Assembly (NCBI RefSeq): GCF_015223195.1
Contig: NZ_JADFUA010000007.1
Span: forward strand, 62,001 to 126,000
DNA: 64,000 nucleotides
Reading direction: 5' to 3'
Source of the DNA: Chitinilyticum piscinae
GTDB lineage: Bacteria > Pseudomonadota > Gammaproteobacteria > Burkholderiales > Chitinibacteraceae
In this document: positions 15,719 to 27,600 of the stretch, in pieces
Position numbering within the stretch: position 1 is the stretch's first letter
How the letters are laid out: each line of letters opens with the position of its first letter
Position numbers and translations under genes: made by a program
The notes under the pieces: model-generated
What the model saw: the letters and a program-made list of their open reading frames with translations, nothing else
Database searches by the model: none
What the model was told of the DNA's origin: nothing

Positions 15719-18187
15719 TCAGAGCAGCGGCTCGGGTTTGCCGATGTGATAGCCCTGCGCAAAGTCGACACCAATCGCCGCCAGGTGGCTGCGGATGTCT
15801 TCATTTTCGACAAATTCCGCAATCGTGCGCATCCCTAGACTATGCCCGATGTCATTCACCGCGATCACCATCTGTCGGCTCACCCGGTCATTGGCAATAT
15901 CCCGGACCAGGCTGCCATCAATTTTCAGGTAATCGACGGCCAGGTTTTTCAGATAATTGAATGAAGAAAAGCCGCTGCCGAAATCATCCAGCGCAAAGCG
16001 GCATCCCCGCTCGCGCAACGTTTCGATAAACAGCGAGGATTCTTTCATGTTCGAAATGGCACTGGTCTCGGTAATCTCGAAACAGAGCAGTGAGGCCGGA
16101 ATCCGTGCAGTGTCGAGCTGCTGCAAAATGAACGAGAGCGTCTGCCGGTTCAGTGATTTGCCGGAAAGATTGATAGCGAGATGCGGCAGGTGCTTGCCAT
16201 TTGCCTGCTGGCTGGCCAGATAGGCAATGCTGTTGGCCACCACCCAGCTATCGACCTGCGACATCATGTCATAGCGCTCAGCCGCAGGAATAAAGGCGCC
16301 AGGAGCAATGATCCGCCCTTGCGCGTCGCTCATGCGCAGGAGGATCTCCAGATGCGTTCCGCCACTGGCAGAGGGGCGCAGCGGTTCGATTTTCTGGAAA
16401 TACAGCCGGAAGCGGTTTTGCTCGATGGCCTCGCGCAAAGTCGCCAGCAGCTGCAACTCGTTGTGCCGCTCCTGCAAATCATCCTCGCCTCCGGCATACC
16501 AGCTCAGACGGTTGCGGCCCGCATCCTTGGCGGCAAAACAGGCGACATCGGCCTGACTCATGGCCTCTTGCGGGCTGATGGTGGTGGCATCGATCAGAAC
16601 CAGACCAATACTGACCGTAACCCCGAACGGCCGCCCCTCCCAGACAAAGCGGTATTGTTGCAAGGCATGCAGAATACTCTGAGCGAGCTGGCGCGCATGA
16701 TCACGATTGCCATCGGCCAGCAAAATCCCGAACTCATCACCACCTAGACGCCCTAGCAGGCCAAAACTGGGCGCGACCAGCACCTGTAACTGCTCGGTAA
16801 CCTGGCGCAACAGCTCATCGCCGGCTTGATGGCCGCAGGTGTCATTCACCAGCTTGAACTGGTCCAGATCAAGCAGCATCAGCACATAAGAACGCGCCCC
16901 CGAAGATGCCCGGCGACATGCATCGTTGAGCTGAGCATCAAAGCCGCGGCGGTTGATCAGCCCGGTCAGATCATCATGATTGGCCTGATACGCGAGCTTT
17001 TCGGTCAAGGCCTCGGCAGCACTCACATCGTGCAGGATAAGCACCATGCCGACGACATCCCCATCCCAGTCACGAATCGGCGCAACCGCATACTCAACAG
17101 TCATGCGCAAGCCCTGCCGGTTGATGATCCGGGCCTTGTTCCCCCTCAGGGATTGACGCCCATCACGGGCTGCCAGCAAAGCCGTTTCCAGTACCTCCGC
17201 AGTCAGCTCGCTGCCGGGCGAACACAGTACTGCACTCACCGGCTGACCACGACTGTCGTTATGCGACTGGCCGATGAGTTTTTCAGCCGCCGGATTCAGC
17301 AGTTTGACCCGGAATTCCGGAGTGGTCGTGATGATGGCGTCGGTGATCGAAATCAGCGTTACTTCAGCCAGCTCTTTCTCCAGAAACAGCGCCCGCTCGG
17401 CATCATCCCGCTCCTGAACCCCCTGCAGCAGATTGCCACGCATGGTATTGAAGGCATTCACCAGCGTCTGCAATTCATCGCGCTTGCCGGAGGTTTGACG
17501 GCTGAGCACCAGAGGGGCAGGCAAATTGCTGTAATCGAAGTTACGGGTGTAGGCCGTTATGTGCTTGAGGTGTCTGGCAATCAGGCGGTGATAAAGCCCC
17601 AGGAACAGCAATGCGGCAACAGACAGCCCGACCCCTTCGATCAACAGGATGGAACGGAACGTTTCACTGAGCCGGCTGCGCAATCCATCCAGACCCGCAT
17701 ACAGTTTCATCTCGCCGAGAATCACGGTGCGATTGGTCAGTGGATGCAGATAGGCAACCTGAAAGGTCTCGCTCAGGTACTGGGTATCGGGATCGAGCGT
17801 GCGGCCGGCACTGAAGTGAGCCCCTTCGCTTTCGGTTAGCTCGACTCGGTCTACCGCTCGTGTCTGCAGCATGGCGGTAAGCTGGGTCTGCACTGCATCG
17901 GTATTGACCAGCCAGAGGTTGGCAGCAAGTTGCGGTGTGGTGCTTTTGCCCAGGGCAACCAGATCAGCACGGATCTGATGCAGGCTGCGATCATACTCGC
18001 GCTTGAGCAGAAACAGCGTCAGCGACAGGCAGACAGCCAGCCCGGCGAGCACGGTAGCAAGTACCAGCCGTGCAGCAAGGCGGTTTTCCTGATAAGCGCT
18101 TTGCGCGCGTTGGAGAAATGGAATCTGCACGGCAACTCGGAACGTCATTCGTCCGTTCAGGATAAACGGCGTCCGCGAAGCTGACAA
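15719..18187 (-). CDS. Membrane GGDEF-EAL protein with PAS domain
   Basis: The 822-residue protein has an N-terminal span near residues 42-62, a periplasmic sensing region, a second span near 180-205, a HAMP-like linker, a PAS domain (about 270-400), GGDEF (LGRLGGDEFGILL, about 478-490) and EAL (EILLR about 615; NLSGKSL; EITET; DDFGSGFS; KIDGSLV). Key GGDEF and EAL residues are present, so it could make or degrade cyclic di-GMP. No RxxD inhibitory site is seen. An internal ATG at 18148 is an alternative start. Confidence 0.9.
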   Translation of the reverse strand: MSASRTPFILNGRMTFRVAVQIPFLQRAQSAYQENRLAARLVLATVLAGLAVCLSLTLFLLKREYDRSLHQIRADLVALGKSTTPQLAANLWLVNTDAVQTQLTAMLQTRAVDRVELTESEGAHFSAGRTLDPDTQYLSETFQVAYLHPLTNRTVILGEMKLYAGLDGLRSRLSETFRSILLIEGVGLSVAALLFLGLYHRLIARHLKHITAYTRNFDYSNLPAPLVLSRQTSGKRDELQTLVNAFNTMRGNLLQGVQERDDAERALFLEKELAEVTLISITDAIITTTPEFRVKLLNPAAEKLIGQSHNDSRGQPVSAVLCSPGSELTAEVLETALLAARDGRQSLRGNKARIINRQGLRMTVEYAVAPIRDWDGDVVGMVLILHDVSAAEALTEKLAYQANHDDLTGLINRRGFDAQLNDACRRASSGARSYVLMLLDLDQFKLVNDTCGHQAGDELLRQVTEQLQVLVAPSFGLLGRLGGDEFGILLADGNRDHARQLAQSILHALQQYRFVWEGRPFGVTVSIGLVLIDATTISPQEAMSQADVACFAAKDAGRNRLSWYAGGEDDLQERHNELQLLATLREAIEQNRFRLYFQKIEPLRPSASGGTHLEILLRMSDAQGRIIAPGAFIPAAERYDMMSQVDSWVVANSIAYLASQQANGKHLPHLAINLSGKSLNRQTLSFILQQLDTARIPASLLCFEITETSAISNMKESSLFIETLRERGCRFALDDFGSGFSSFNYLKNLAVDYLKIDGSLVRDIANDRVSRQMVIAVNDIGHSLGMRTIAEFVENEDIRSHLAAIGVDFAQGYHIGKPEPLL

Positions 18188-18255
18188 CCCGAACCGTGCA
18201 GGATTGCTCAGGAAACAAACGCCCCTTCAGTTGCTGACGCATCAGGGGCCGGGCA

Positions 18256-19617
18256 TCAGTCCTGTTCGGCCTCGGCAGCCACTGCCAGGGCAATGCTTGC
18301 GGCGTACGCCTCAGCCTGAGCTGCATCGAGATGCTCGACCATCACCCGAACCACCGGTTCGGTTCCGGAGGGGCGCAGCAGCACGCGCCCATCCTGACCC
18401 ATCGCGGCTTCGGCGGCAGCAACAGCGTCACGGATTGCCTGGGAACCATGACAGTCGAAGCCCTTGCGAATGCGCACGTTCTTCAGGACTTGGGCATAGA
18501 GCTTCAGCCCGGAACAGAAGTCTCCCAGCGAAAGCCCTGAATCCTTGAGTGCTTCAAGCACCTGCAAAGCCGAAACAATACCGTCCCCAGTCGTGTGGCG
18601 ATCCAGACACAGCAAGTGGCCAGATCCCTCACCGCCAACCACCCAGTTGTTTGCCAGCAGCTTTTCCAGCACATAGCGGTCGCCGACCTTGGCGCGCTCA
18701 AATCCGATGCCGCGCTGCTTCAGCGCGGTTTCAACCCCCAGATTGGTCATCAGCGTGCCGACTACTCCTGCGCCCAGCGTGCCCTTTTTCTGCCGGTGCA
18801 ACGCCAGAACATAGAGCAACTGGTCTCCATCGACGATGGTGCCATCACGATCGACCATGATCAGGCGGTCACCATCACCATCCAGTGCGATCCCCAGATC
18901 CGCCCCCTCGGCCAGCACACGACGACGCAGCGTTTCCGGATGCGTCGCGCCGACATCCTCGTTGATATTGAAGCCATCCGGCGTGACGCCGATGCTGATC
19001 ACTTCAGCCCCCAGCTCGTGGAAGACGTGTGGCGCAACCTGATACGTTGCACCGTGGGCGCAATCGACAACCAGCTTCAAACCACGCAGATCCAGCTCGT
19101 TCGGGAAAGTGGACTTGCAGAACTCGATATACCGTCCTGCAGCATCGTTCACCCGCCAGGATTTGCCGATTTTTCTCGGGCCCACACAGGGCTGGGTGTC
19201 ATCGATGGCCGCTTCGATCGCCAGCTCGACGGCATCATCCAGCTTCTTGCCACCAGCCCCGAAAAACTTGATGCCATTGTCATGATAGGGATTGTGCGAG
19301 GCAGAAATCACCACGCCTGCCGAGAGACGCAACGCGCGGGTCAGATACGCCACACCCGGGGTCGGAAGCGGGCCGGTAAGGTAGACGTCGACACCGGCAG
19401 CGTTAAATCCTGCCTGCAGCGCAGCTTCGAGCATGTAGCCAGAAACCCGGGTGTCCTTGCCAATCAGGACGGCAGCATGCTCCTGATTGGGGCGCTTGGC
19501 CTCCGCAGCCAGAATACGGCCAGCGGCATACCCCAGCTTCATCGCAAAATCCGGAGTAATCGGATACTCACCGACCAGACCACGCACCCCGTCAGTACCG
19601 AAATATTTGCGCGCCAT
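18256..19617 (-). CDS. glmM: Phosphoglucosamine mutase GlmM
   Basis: GlmM interconverts glucosamine-6-phosphate and glucosamine-1-phosphate for UDP-GlcNAc synthesis (peptidoglycan and LPS). The 453-residue product starts [13 protein letters not shown], has the phosphoserine loop [21 protein letters not shown] near residue 100, the metal loop DGDGDRLIM and the C-terminal phosphate-binding [12 protein letters not shown]. The ATG at 19617 is the family start. It follows folP in the usual ftsH-folP-glmM order. Confidence 0.96.
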   Translation of the reverse strand: MARKYFGTDGVRGLVGEYPITPDFAMKLGYAAGRILAAEAKRPNQEHAAVLIGKDTRVSGYMLEAALQAGFNAAGVDVYLTGPLPTPGVAYLTRALRLSAGVVISASHNPYHDNGIKFFGAGGKKLDDAVELAIEAAIDDTQPCVGPRKIGKSWRVNDAAGRYIEFCKSTFPNELDLRGLKLVVDCAHGATYQVAPHVFHELGAEVISIGVTPDGFNINEDVGATHPETLRRRVLAEGADLGIALDGDGDRLIMVDRDGTIVDGDQLLYVLALHRQKKGTLGAGVVGTLMTNLGVETALKQRGIGFERAKVGDRYVLEKLLANNWVVGGEGSGHLLCLDRHTTGDGIVSALQVLEALKDSGLSLGDFCSGLKLYAQVLKNVRIRKGFDCHGSQAIRDAVAAAEAAMGQDGRVLLRPSGTEPVVRVMVEHLDAAQAEAYAASIALAVAAEAEQD

Positions 19618-19648
19618 ACCCATCACCCTGTCAGCAGATTTAAGAAAA

Positions 19649-20476
19649 TCAGGATTGTAATGCGGCCAGTACCCGCAATGCATCCACTGTTTCACTGACG
19701 TCATGCACGCGGATCACTGCGGCACCGGCTTGAGCCGCAAGTAGTGCCGCAGCAATACTCGCCGGCATGCGCTCGCCCGTATCACGACCGGTGATCTCTC
19801 CAAGCATGCGCTTGCGCGACACCCCGATCAACAACGGCGCCGGCAAGTCGTGCACCAGCTGTGGCAATGCACGAAAGAGTGCCCGATTATGCGCAAAGGT
19901 TTTGCCGAATCCGAAGCCCGGATCAAGCAATATACGCTCATGGGTAATTCCAGCTTGAAGGCAGGATGCATAGCGCCCAGAAAGATACCCACAAACCTCA
20001 GCAACAACATCGTCATAAACCGGCGCCTGCTGCATCGTCTGGGGCTCGCCTTGCTTGTGCATCAGGCAGACGGCGGCATCACTTTGCGCCAGCAGCGCCA
20101 GCGCGCCCTCCCCTTCGAGAGCAGCAATGTCATTCACCAGATCGATCCCCAGAGCCAATGCAGCACGCATCACTGCCGGCTTGCGGGTATCGATGGACAG
20201 GGGCACGCCCGCCGACTGCAACCCCTCCAGAACCGGCAATACCCGCTCGAGCTCAAGCTCGACGGGCACATGTGCCGCGCCAGGACGCGTCGATTCACCC
20301 CCGATATCCAGCAGATCGGCACCAGCAGCGAGCAACTGCTCGGCATGCGCAAGCGCGGCATCACGGGCCACATAGCGGCCGCCATCCGAGAACGAATCCG
20401 GGGTCACATTTACAATCCCCATCACCAGCGGGCGATCAAGGGACAAACGAAAACGACCACAATGCAACTGGGACAT
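19649..20476 (-). CDS. folP: Dihydropteroate synthase
   Basis: The 275-residue TIM-barrel enzyme joins para-aminobenzoate to the pterin pyrophosphate in folate synthesis and is the sulfonamide target. It has [15 protein letters not shown] near residue 20, [11 protein letters not shown] near 56, and [15 protein letters not shown] and GVSRKRMLG later on. The ATG at 20476 (MSQLHCGRF) has GAGG upstream at workable spacing; a TTG 18 bases earlier is less likely. The terminator at 20519 lies between ftsH and this gene. Confidence 0.95.
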   Translation of the reverse strand: MSQLHCGRFRLSLDRPLVMGIVNVTPDSFSDGGRYVARDAALAHAEQLLAAGADLLDIGGESTRPGAAHVPVELELERVLPVLEGLQSAGVPLSIDTRKPAVMRAALALGIDLVNDIAALEGEGALALLAQSDAAVCLMHKQGEPQTMQQAPVYDDVVAEVCGYLSGRYASCLQAGITHERILLDPGFGFGKTFAHNRALFRALPQLVHDLPAPLLIGVSRKRMLGEITGRDTGERMPASIAAALLAAQAGAAVIRVHDVSETVDALRVLAALQS

Positions 20477-20518
20477 CCGCAGCAACCTCAGCAAGACATG
20501 CGGCCAAGATGCCGCAAA

Positions 20519-20542
20519 GAAAAAGGCGGCCTGACGGCCGCC
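20519..20542 (-). terminator. Terminator after ftsH
   Basis: GGCGGCC-TGAC-GGCCGCC with TTTTTC on the minus-strand exit side lies between the ftsH stop and folP, so folP-glmM may be only partly co-transcribed with ftsH. Confidence 0.7.
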
Positions 20543-20561
20543 CTTGCATTACAAATTCCGA

Positions 20562-22478
20562 TCAGGCCTCGGGAGCGGCCGGAGCAGCCGGAGCAGGAAC
20601 ATCGCCACTGGGCTTGTCATCCGAAGGCAGTGTCAGCTTGGGCGCTGGCGGGTTTTTCGGCGGGCGCGGATCGCGGCCTTCCATGATGTCGCGAATCTGT
20701 TCGCGATCGATGGTTTCCCATTCCATCAGCGCGGTGGTCATTGCCTCCACCTTGTCGCGATTCTCGTCCAGCAGCTTCACGGCCAGCGCGTACTGCTCGT
20801 CGAGAATACGGCGGATTTCCGCATCGACCTGCTGCATGGTTGCTTCCGACAGATTCTTGTGCGTGGTAACCGATCTGCCGAGGAACACCTCACCATCATT
20901 TTCGCCGTACACCATCGGCCCCAGCTTTTCGCTCATGCCGTAGCGGGTCACCATGTCACGGGCCAGTTGCGTGGCACGCTCGAAATCGTTCGAGGCACCG
21001 GTCGAAATCTGTCCAGTGAACAGGTCTTCCGCCACGCGACCACCAAACAGCATGGTGATCTGCGCCTGCATCTGATTCTTGTACAGACTGAAACGATCCT
21101 GCTCGGGCAGCGACCACGTCACCCCAAGCGCGCGGCCACGCGGAATGATGGTGACCTTGTGCACAGGATCGCAGCCCTCAAGCAGCTCACCGATGATGGC
21201 GTGACCAGATTCGTGATAGGCCGTCTTTTTCTTGTCGTCGGGCTGGATGATCATGGACTTGCGCTCGGCCCCCATGAAGATCTTATCCTTGGCATCCTCG
21301 AAGTCCTGCATGTCAACCAGTCGTTTGTTGCGACGGGCGGCAAACAGTGCAGCTTCATTGACCAGATTCGCCAGATCGGCACCGGACATGCCCGGCGTGC
21401 CACGTGCCAGAATGCTGGCATCGACATCGGCATGCACGGGGACCTTGCGCATGTGCACCCCAAGAATCTGCTCACGACCACGGATATCGGGCAGCGGCAC
21501 GACCACCTGACGGTCGAAACGCCCCGGGCGCAACAGCGCCGGATCCAGGACGTCAGGACGGTTTGTTGCGGCAATCACGATGATCCCGGAGTTGCCTTCG
21601 AAACCATCCATCTCCACCAGCATCTGGTTAAGCGTCTGCTCACGCTCGTCATTGCCACCGCCGAGACCGGCGCCGCGCTGGCGGCCTACTGCATCAATTT
21701 CATCGATGAAAATGATGCAGGGTGCGTTTTTCTTGGCGTTTTCGAACATGTCGCGCACGCGGGCGGCACCGACACCGACAAACATTTCCACGAAATCCGA
21801 ACCGGAGATCGAGAAGAACGGCACCTTGGCCTCGCCGGCAATTGCCTTGGCCAGCAAGGTCTTGCCGGTACCCGGCGAGCCGACCATCAGGATACCGCGC
21901 GGCATGCGGCCGCCCAGACTCTGGTATTTGCTCGGATCGCGCAGGTAATCGACGATTTCGGCAACATCCTGCTTGGCTTCGTCACACCCGGCCACGTCCG
22001 CGAAGGTCACGGCATTGGTATCCTGATCCAGCATGCGGGCACGGCTCTTGCCGAAGCTGAACGCCCCACCCTTGCCGCCACCCTGCATCTGACGCATGAA
22101 GAAGATCCACACGCCAATCAGCAGCAGCATCGGGAACCAGTTGATGAAGATGTTCATCAACAGCGACGGCTCTTCTTCCGGCTTGGCCTCGAATTTCACG
22201 TTGTGCTTGATCAGTGTGTCGACCAGACGGAAATCGAACGGCGCCAGGGTCGTGAAGACCTGACTATCATTCTTGCGGGTAAACTTGATCAGCTGCGGGC
22301 GCAGCGGACTGCCCTCGATCGAAACCTGGGCAATCTGCTCATTTTCGACTTCCTGCATAAACTGCGAGTAGGCCACCGAATTGGTCTGCGCCTGCCGCTT
22401 GGTCATCTGATTGAACACGGTCATCAGCACCAGACCGATAATCAGCCAGATGGCGATATTCTTGCCGAGATTGTTCAC
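20562..22478 (-). CDS. ftsH: ATP-dependent zinc metalloprotease FtsH
   Basis: The 638-residue membrane AAA+ protease has two N-terminal spans flanking a periplasmic domain, Walker A GSPGTGKT, Walker [12 protein letters not shown], the second region of homology ([20 protein letters not shown]) and zinc motif HESGH. It degrades membrane and short-lived cytoplasmic proteins such as LpxC. The start is a GTG at 22478 with AGGAG (GGAGCAAGGCC) well placed upstream. It follows rlmE as in many proteobacteria. Confidence 0.97.
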   Translation of the reverse strand: MNNLGKNIAIWLIIGLVLMTVFNQMTKRQAQTNSVAYSQFMQEVENEQIAQVSIEGSPLRPQLIKFTRKNDSQVFTTLAPFDFRLVDTLIKHNVKFEAKPEEEPSLLMNIFINWFPMLLLIGVWIFFMRQMQGGGKGGAFSFGKSRARMLDQDTNAVTFADVAGCDEAKQDVAEIVDYLRDPSKYQSLGGRMPRGILMVGSPGTGKTLLAKAIAGEAKVPFFSISGSDFVEMFVGVGAARVRDMFENAKKNAPCIIFIDEIDAVGRQRGAGLGGGNDEREQTLNQMLVEMDGFEGNSGIIVIAATNRPDVLDPALLRPGRFDRQVVVPLPDIRGREQILGVHMRKVPVHADVDASILARGTPGMSGADLANLVNEAALFAARRNKRLVDMQDFEDAKDKIFMGAERKSMIIQPDDKKKTAYHESGHAIIGELLEGCDPVHKVTIIPRGRALGVTWSLPEQDRFSLYKNQMQAQITMLFGGRVAEDLFTGQISTGASNDFERATQLARDMVTRYGMSEKLGPMVYGENDGEVFLGRSVTTHKNLSEATMQQVDAEIRRILDEQYALAVKLLDENRDKVEAMTTALMEWETIDREQIRDIMEGRDPRPPKNPPAPKLTLPSDDKPSGDVPAPAAPAAPEA

Positions 22479-22580
22479 GGCCTTGCTCCTTCAATCCGGC
22501 CTGTGCCGGGATGATTCATTGTAACGGCCTGAGCCGTGCATTGCCCCGAAAAATTGCTATCGCCGCCATAGGCTGGCGAC

Positions 22581-23201
22581 TCAAGCCTTCTTGCCCTTGC
22601 CCAGCAGATAAATTTCACTGCTGCGATCGCGTGAGGCCTTGGGCTTGCGCGTGACGACCGAGGCAAACTCCTCACGCATGGCATCCAGATATTCGGTGAA
22701 ACCGCTGCCCTGAAATACCTTGACCAGAAAATGGCCGCCGGGTTTCAACTGCTCGCGACAAAAATCCAGTGCCAGCTCGCACAGATACATGCTGCGGGCC
22801 TGATCCGTCACGGCATTCCCACTGATATTGGGCGCCATGTCACAAATTGCAAGATCCACCTGGCGCCCACCCAGCAATTCCAGGTAACGGGCCAGCACAT
22901 CCTCCTCGCGAAAATCGCCCTGCACGAATTCGACCCCGGGAATCGGGTCCATATCCAGGATATCCAGCGCAAACACCCGTCCGTTATCCCCCATCAATCG
23001 CCGGGCGACCTGACACCAGCTTCCCGGTGCGGCCCCTAGGTCGGCTACCCACATGCCAGGCTTGATCAGCTTGTCTTTTTCGTTGATTTCCAGCAACTTG
23101 TAGGCGGCGCGGGCGCGGTAGCCATCTTTCTGTGCCTGATGCACATAATGATCGTTCACATGTTCCTGCAACCAGGCGTTACTGGTTTTACTTCGAGCCA
23201 T
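22581..23201 (-). CDS. rlmE: 23S rRNA 2'-O-ribose methyltransferase RlmE (FtsJ)
   Basis: RlmE methylates U2552 of 23S rRNA in the A loop. The 206-residue protein starts [20 protein letters not shown], has the SAM-binding [15 protein letters not shown] and the catalytic region with [10 protein letters not shown] and [11 protein letters not shown]. Length and motifs match the family. It is divergent from yhbY, the gap being 38 bases, so their promoters overlap. Confidence 0.95.
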   Translation of the reverse strand: MARSKTSNAWLQEHVNDHYVHQAQKDGYRARAAYKLLEINEKDKLIKPGMWVADLGAAPGSWCQVARRLMGDNGRVFALDILDMDPIPGVEFVQGDFREEDVLARYLELLGGRQVDLAICDMAPNISGNAVTDQARSMYLCELALDFCREQLKPGGHFLVKVFQGSGFTEYLDAMREEFASVVTRKPKASRDRSSEIYLLGKGKKA

Positions 23202-23239
23202 CGGGTAAACTTCCCTGTTTTTTCAAGGATTTCGAATTT

Positions 23240-23551
23240 ATGGATATCACAGCAGATCAGCGTCGCTATCTGAAAAGTCTGGCTCACCACCTCAATCCGG
23301 TGGTCATGATCGGCAATAACGGCCTGACGGACGCCGTCCTGCGTGAAATCGCCGTCAACCTGGACGCCCACGAACTGATCAAGATCCGTGTTCTGGGCGA
23401 CGACCGCGAACTGCGCGCCCAGTACATGCAGCAGATCTGTGATGATCTGCAGGCTGCGCCGGTTGGGCTGCTTGGCAAGCTGCTGATCATCTACCGCCCG
23501 ACCGAAGAAGGCAAATCGCGCATCGTTCTGCCGAAGCCGAAAAAAGCCTGA
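23240..23551 (+). CDS. yhbY: Ribosome assembly RNA-binding protein YhbY
   Basis: This 103-residue CRM-domain protein starts MDITADQRRYLKSLAHHLNPVVMIG, followed by the GNNGLTDAVLREI loop, the CRM signature. YhbY associates with pre-50S particles. AAGGA precedes the ATG at 23240; longer in-frame extensions upstream overlap rlmE and lack homology. It ends at a strong bidirectional terminator. Confidence 0.94.
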   Translation: MDITADQRRYLKSLAHHLNPVVMIGNNGLTDAVLREIAVNLDAHELIKIRVLGDDRELRAQYMQQICDDLQAAPVGLLGKLLIIYRPTEEGKSRIVLPKPKKA

Positions 23552-23570
23552 TCAGCACCAGCAACAGCAC

Positions 23571-23600
23571 AAAGGCAGCGGAACCTCGCTGCCTTTTTTC
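23571..23600. terminator. Bidirectional terminator after yhbY and the DUF4149 gene
   Basis: AAAGGCAGCG-GAACCT-CGCTGCCTTTTTT forms a 10-bp stem between the convergent genes. Confidence 0.85.
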
Positions 23601-23608
23601 TGGTCTGG

Positions 23609-24046
23609 CTAACGCCCGCCCTCGCCCCAGACATACAGCAGACCAAGCACGGCCTGCAGCAAGTAAATGAGGGTTGAGATGGCATGCCAGGTGGCAAATC
23701 CACCACCGAACAAGCCCTCGCTGGCATTGACCATCGCCGGCTTCAGGCCTGCGATGATCGGGAAAACGGCAAACTGGTTGACCAGGGTACAGGCCAGCAT
23801 CACCAGCACCAGCCAGAATCGGCCATTGCGCAGTGCGCGCAGACCTTCCGCCCACAACCACCAGATGGTGAGGTAGCTGCCGGCCACAATGCCGACCCAG
23901 CCCATCAGATGCAGGATGCGCCCAGCCACCATGCCTGCCGTGGCACGCTCCAGCGAGTCGAACAGGGTTGGCGCGACCAGCACCCCCACCACCCACATGC
24001 CACCGATCCAGAAGGTGGTCATCAACTGGCGAAAGCCGTTACCCAT
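23609..24046 (-). CDS. DUF4149 integral membrane protein
   Basis: The 145-residue protein has four hydrophobic spans and the DUF4149 pattern FWIGGMWVVGVLVAPTLF at the N-terminus and WHAISTLIYLLQAVLGL at the C-terminus. Function is unknown. In betaproteobacteria this gene commonly lies between yhbY and greA, as here. Confidence 0.82.
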   Translation of the reverse strand: MGNGFRQLMTTFWIGGMWVVGVLVAPTLFDSLERATAGMVAGRILHLMGWVGIVAGSYLTIWWLWAEGLRALRNGRFWLVLVMLACTLVNQFAVFPIIAGLKPAMVNASEGLFGGGFATWHAISTLIYLLQAVLGLLYVWGEGGR

Positions 24047-24107
24047 CAGATACCCTCACAGCCATCCGTTCACAAGCCTTTAAACTAAAAGCCTGCGTAG
24101 ACATACA

Positions 24108-24590
24108 TCAGATATATTTCACATCAAGTACTTCGTACTCGCGCTCGCCACCCGGAGCCATCACCGTTGCGACATCGCCGGCATATTTGCCGATCAGGGC
24201 CCGGGCGATCGGGCTGGATACGGAAATCTTGTTGACCTTGATGTCGGCTTCGTCGTCGCCGACGATCTGATAGGTCACCCGTGCTTCGCTTTCCAGATCT
24301 TCCAGCTCCACTGTGGCACCAAACACCACGCGGCCATCCGCCGTGTCGGCCAGTGTTTTCGGGTCGATGATCTGGGCATTGGACAGCTTGCCTTCCAGAT
24401 CGGCGATACGGCCTTCGACAAAGCCCTGCTTTTCCTTCGCCGCATCGTACTCGGCGTTTTCCGAGAGATCTCCCTGCGCACGTGCCTCGGCAATCGCCTG
24501 GATCACGGCCGGACGCTCGACACTCTTGAGGTGTTGCAGTTCCTGCTTCAGTTTCTCGGCACCAGCCACGGTCAGCGGGATAGTAACCAT
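24108..24590 (-). CDS. greA: Transcription elongation factor GreA
   Basis: GreA enters the RNA polymerase secondary channel and stimulates cleavage of backtracked RNA. The 160-residue product has the N-terminal coiled coil with [18 protein letters not shown] (about residues 41-58, acidic tip DLSENAEY) and the C-terminal FKBP-like domain ending [10 protein letters not shown]. The ATG at 24590 ([10 protein letters not shown]) has AGGAG upstream. A GC-rich hairpin lies in its leader. Confidence 0.96.
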   Translation of the reverse strand: MVTIPLTVAGAEKLKQELQHLKSVERPAVIQAIAEARAQGDLSENAEYDAAKEKQGFVEGRIADLEGKLSNAQIIDPKTLADTADGRVVFGATVELEDLESEARVTYQIVGDDEADIKVNKISVSSPIARALIGKYAGDVATVMAPGGEREYEVLDVKYI

Positions 24591-24610
24591 CGTCTTCGAT
24601 TCTCCTGAAC

Positions 24611-24630
24611 GGTGCTGCACCGGCAGCACC
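24611..24630 (-). other. Hairpin in the greA leader
   Basis: GGTGCTGC-ACCG-GCAGCACC is a perfect 8-bp stem located between the carB terminator and the greA ribosome-binding site. It could be a leader regulatory structure or a second terminator stem; no strong T run follows it on the minus strand. Confidence 0.4.
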
Positions 24631-24639
24631 AAAAACAAC

Positions 24640-24664
24640 AGCCGCCGTCACGAGGACGGCGGCT
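24640..24664 (-). terminator. Terminator after carB
   Basis: AGCCGCCGTC-ACGAG-GACGGCGGCT, followed on the minus strand by GTTGTTTTT, lies 21 bases past the carB stop. Confidence 0.75.
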
Positions 24665-24685
24665 TTTCAATTAAGCAATACCTTA

Positions 24686-27600
24686 TCAGCGATTCAGCGC
24701 GCGATGCAAGCCCTGTAGATCGTAGACCTTCATCTCGCCCAGTTCCTTGATGCCGATGCACGCAGCACGTGCGCCAGCAATCGTGGTGAACACCGGCAAC
24801 TTGGCCTTCATCGCTTCGTGTCGGATCGAGTAGCTATCCTGGATGGCCTGGCGACGCTCTTCAACCGTATTGAAGATCATCTGGATTTCGCCATTCACAA
24901 TCATGTCAACGATGTGCGGACGACCTTCGGTCACCTTGTTGACCGCAGTCACCGGCACACCGGCGGCATCGATGGTGGCGGCAGTGCCCTTGGTTGCCAC
25001 AACCTTGAAGCCGATACCGGTCAGCACGCGAGCACACTCGACCGCAGCAGCCTTGTCGCCATCCTTGACCGAAATGAAGACATTGCCCTTGGTCGGCAGC
25101 ACCAGGCCAGCCGCCAGCTGCGATTTGACGAAGGCTTCGGCGAAGGTGTCACCCACGCCCATGACTTCGCCGGTCGACTTCATTTCCGGCCCGAGGATCG
25201 TATCCACACCCGGGAACTTGTTGAAGGGGAAAACGGCTTCCTTCACCGAGTAGAACGGCGGAATCACTTCCTCGGTCACACCCTGATCAGCCAGCTTCTG
25301 GCCAAGCATGCAGCGCGCGGCCACTTTCGCCAGCGGCACGCTGGTTGCCTTGGAGACATACGGCACGGTACGCGAGGCACGCGGATTCACTTCCAGCACA
25401 TACACCGTTTCACCCTGGATGGCGAACTGCACGTTCATCAGACCGATCACGTTCAGCGCACGGGCCATTTCGACGGTCTGGCGACGCAGTTCGTCCTGCA
25501 GTGCCTTGGAGAGCGAATATGGCGGCAGCGAGCATGCAGAGTCACCGGAATGCACGCCGGCCTGCTCGATGTGCTCCATGATGCCGCCGATAATCACCTG
25601 CTCGCCGTCGGAGAGCGCATCCACGTCCACCTCAATGGCATCGTTCAGGAAGCGGTCCAGCAGCACCGGCGAATCGTTTGATACCTTGACGGCTTCGCGC
25701 ATGTAGCGCGCCAGATCGTCTTCGGAATGCACGATCTGCATGGCACGGCCACCCAGAACGTAGGACGGGCGCACCACCAGCGGATAACCCAGCTGTGCAG
25801 CCAGCGCCAGCGCGTCCTTTTCGGTGCGGGCAGTGGCATTGGGCGGCTGACGCAGCTGCAGATCCTGCAGCAGCTTCTGGAAGCGCTCACGATCCTCGGC
25901 AGCATCAATCATGTCCGGGCTGGTACCAACAATCGGCACACCGTTGGCTTCGAGCGCACGTGCCAGCTTCAGCGGCGTCTGACCACCGTACTGCACGATC
26001 ACGCCAACCGGCTTCTCGACAGCCACGATTTCCAGCACGTCTTCCAGCGTCAGCGGTTCGAAATACAGGCGATCGGAGGTATCGTAGTCGGTCGACACGG
26101 TTTCCGGGTTGCAGTTGACCATGATGGTCTCGTAACCATCGTCGCGCAGCGCCAGTGCGGCGTGCACGCAGCAATAGTCGAATTCGATACCCTGACCGAT
26201 GCGGTTCGGACCACCGCCCAGAATCATCACCTTCTTGCGGTCGGTCGGCTGCGCCTCGCATTCTTCCTCGTAGGTCGAATACATATAGGCTGTATTGCTG
26301 GCAAACTCGGCCGCGCAGGTATCAACGCGCTTGTACACCGGACGGATGCCGTGCGCGTGGCGCGCCTTGCGCACCGCATTCTGGTCGCAGCCCAGCAACG
26401 CGCCGAGACGGCGGTCGGAAAAGCCCTTGCGCTTTAGTGCGCGGAATTCAGCCGCTGTAATGCTATCCACCGCACGGCCGCGCAGCGTATTTTCGGTCTT
26501 GACGATGTCTTCGATCAGCACCAGGAACCACGGATCGATTTTGGACAGCGCATGTACTTCGTCGACATTCATGCCAACACGGAAGGCATCCGCCACGTAC
26601 CACAGACGCTCGGGGCCCGGTGCCGCGATTTCGGATTCGATCAGCTGGCGGTCAGTGGTGATTTCGTCAAACCCCGACATGCCGGTTTCCAGACCGCGCA
26701 GGGCCTTTTGCAGCGATTCCTGCTGGGTGCGGCCCATGGCCATGACTTCGCCGACCGACTTCATCTGCGTGGTCAGGCGGTTGTTGGCCTGCGGGAATTT
26801 CTCGAAAGCAAAACGCGGGATCTTGGTGACCACGTAGTCGATCGACGGCTCGAACGACGCCGGGGTCTTGCCACCGGTGATGTCGTTTTTCAGCTCGTCC
26901 AGCGTGTAGCCGACAGCCAGCTTGGCGGCCACCTTGGCAATCGGGAAGCCGGTGGCCTTGGAGGCCAGCGCCGAGGAACGCGACACGCGCGGATTCATTT
27001 CGATGACGATCAGACGGCCATCCTTCGGATTGACCGAGAATTGCACGTTGGAGCCGCCGGTATCGACACCGATTTCGCGCAATACCGCGATCGATGCATT
27101 ACGCATGATCTGGTATTCCTTGTCGGTCAGTGTTTGCGCCGGGGCCACGGTAATCGAGTCACCGGTATGCACGCCCATCGGATCCAGGTTTTCGATCGAG
27201 CACACGATGATGCAGTTGTCGTTGCGGTCACGCACGACTTCCATCTCGTACTCCTTCCAGCCCAGCAGCGATTCTTCGATCAGCAGCTCGTTGGTCGGCG
27301 AGAGGTCGAGACCACGGGTACAAATCTCGATGAATTCCTGGATGTTGTAGGCAATGCCGCCACCGGAACCGCCCATGGTAAATGACGGACGAATGATCGC
27401 CGGAAAGCCGACCTGCGCCTGGACGGCCAGTGCTTCTTCCAAGCTGTGGGCAATACCGGAACGCGCCGAACCCAGGCCGATCTTGTCCATCGCCACCTTG
27501 AACTTCTGGCGGTCTTCGGCCTTGTCGATGGCTTCCGGCGTGGCGCCGATCAGTTCGACCTTGTACTTGTCCAGTACGCCATGACGCCACAGGTCCAGCG

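Noticed and set aside
20544-22514. Long open frame opposite ftsH (and similar frames opposite secD, carA/carB and the M61 gene)
   Set aside because: These mirror the codon bias of strong genes on the other strand, lack ribosome-binding sites and recognisable motifs.
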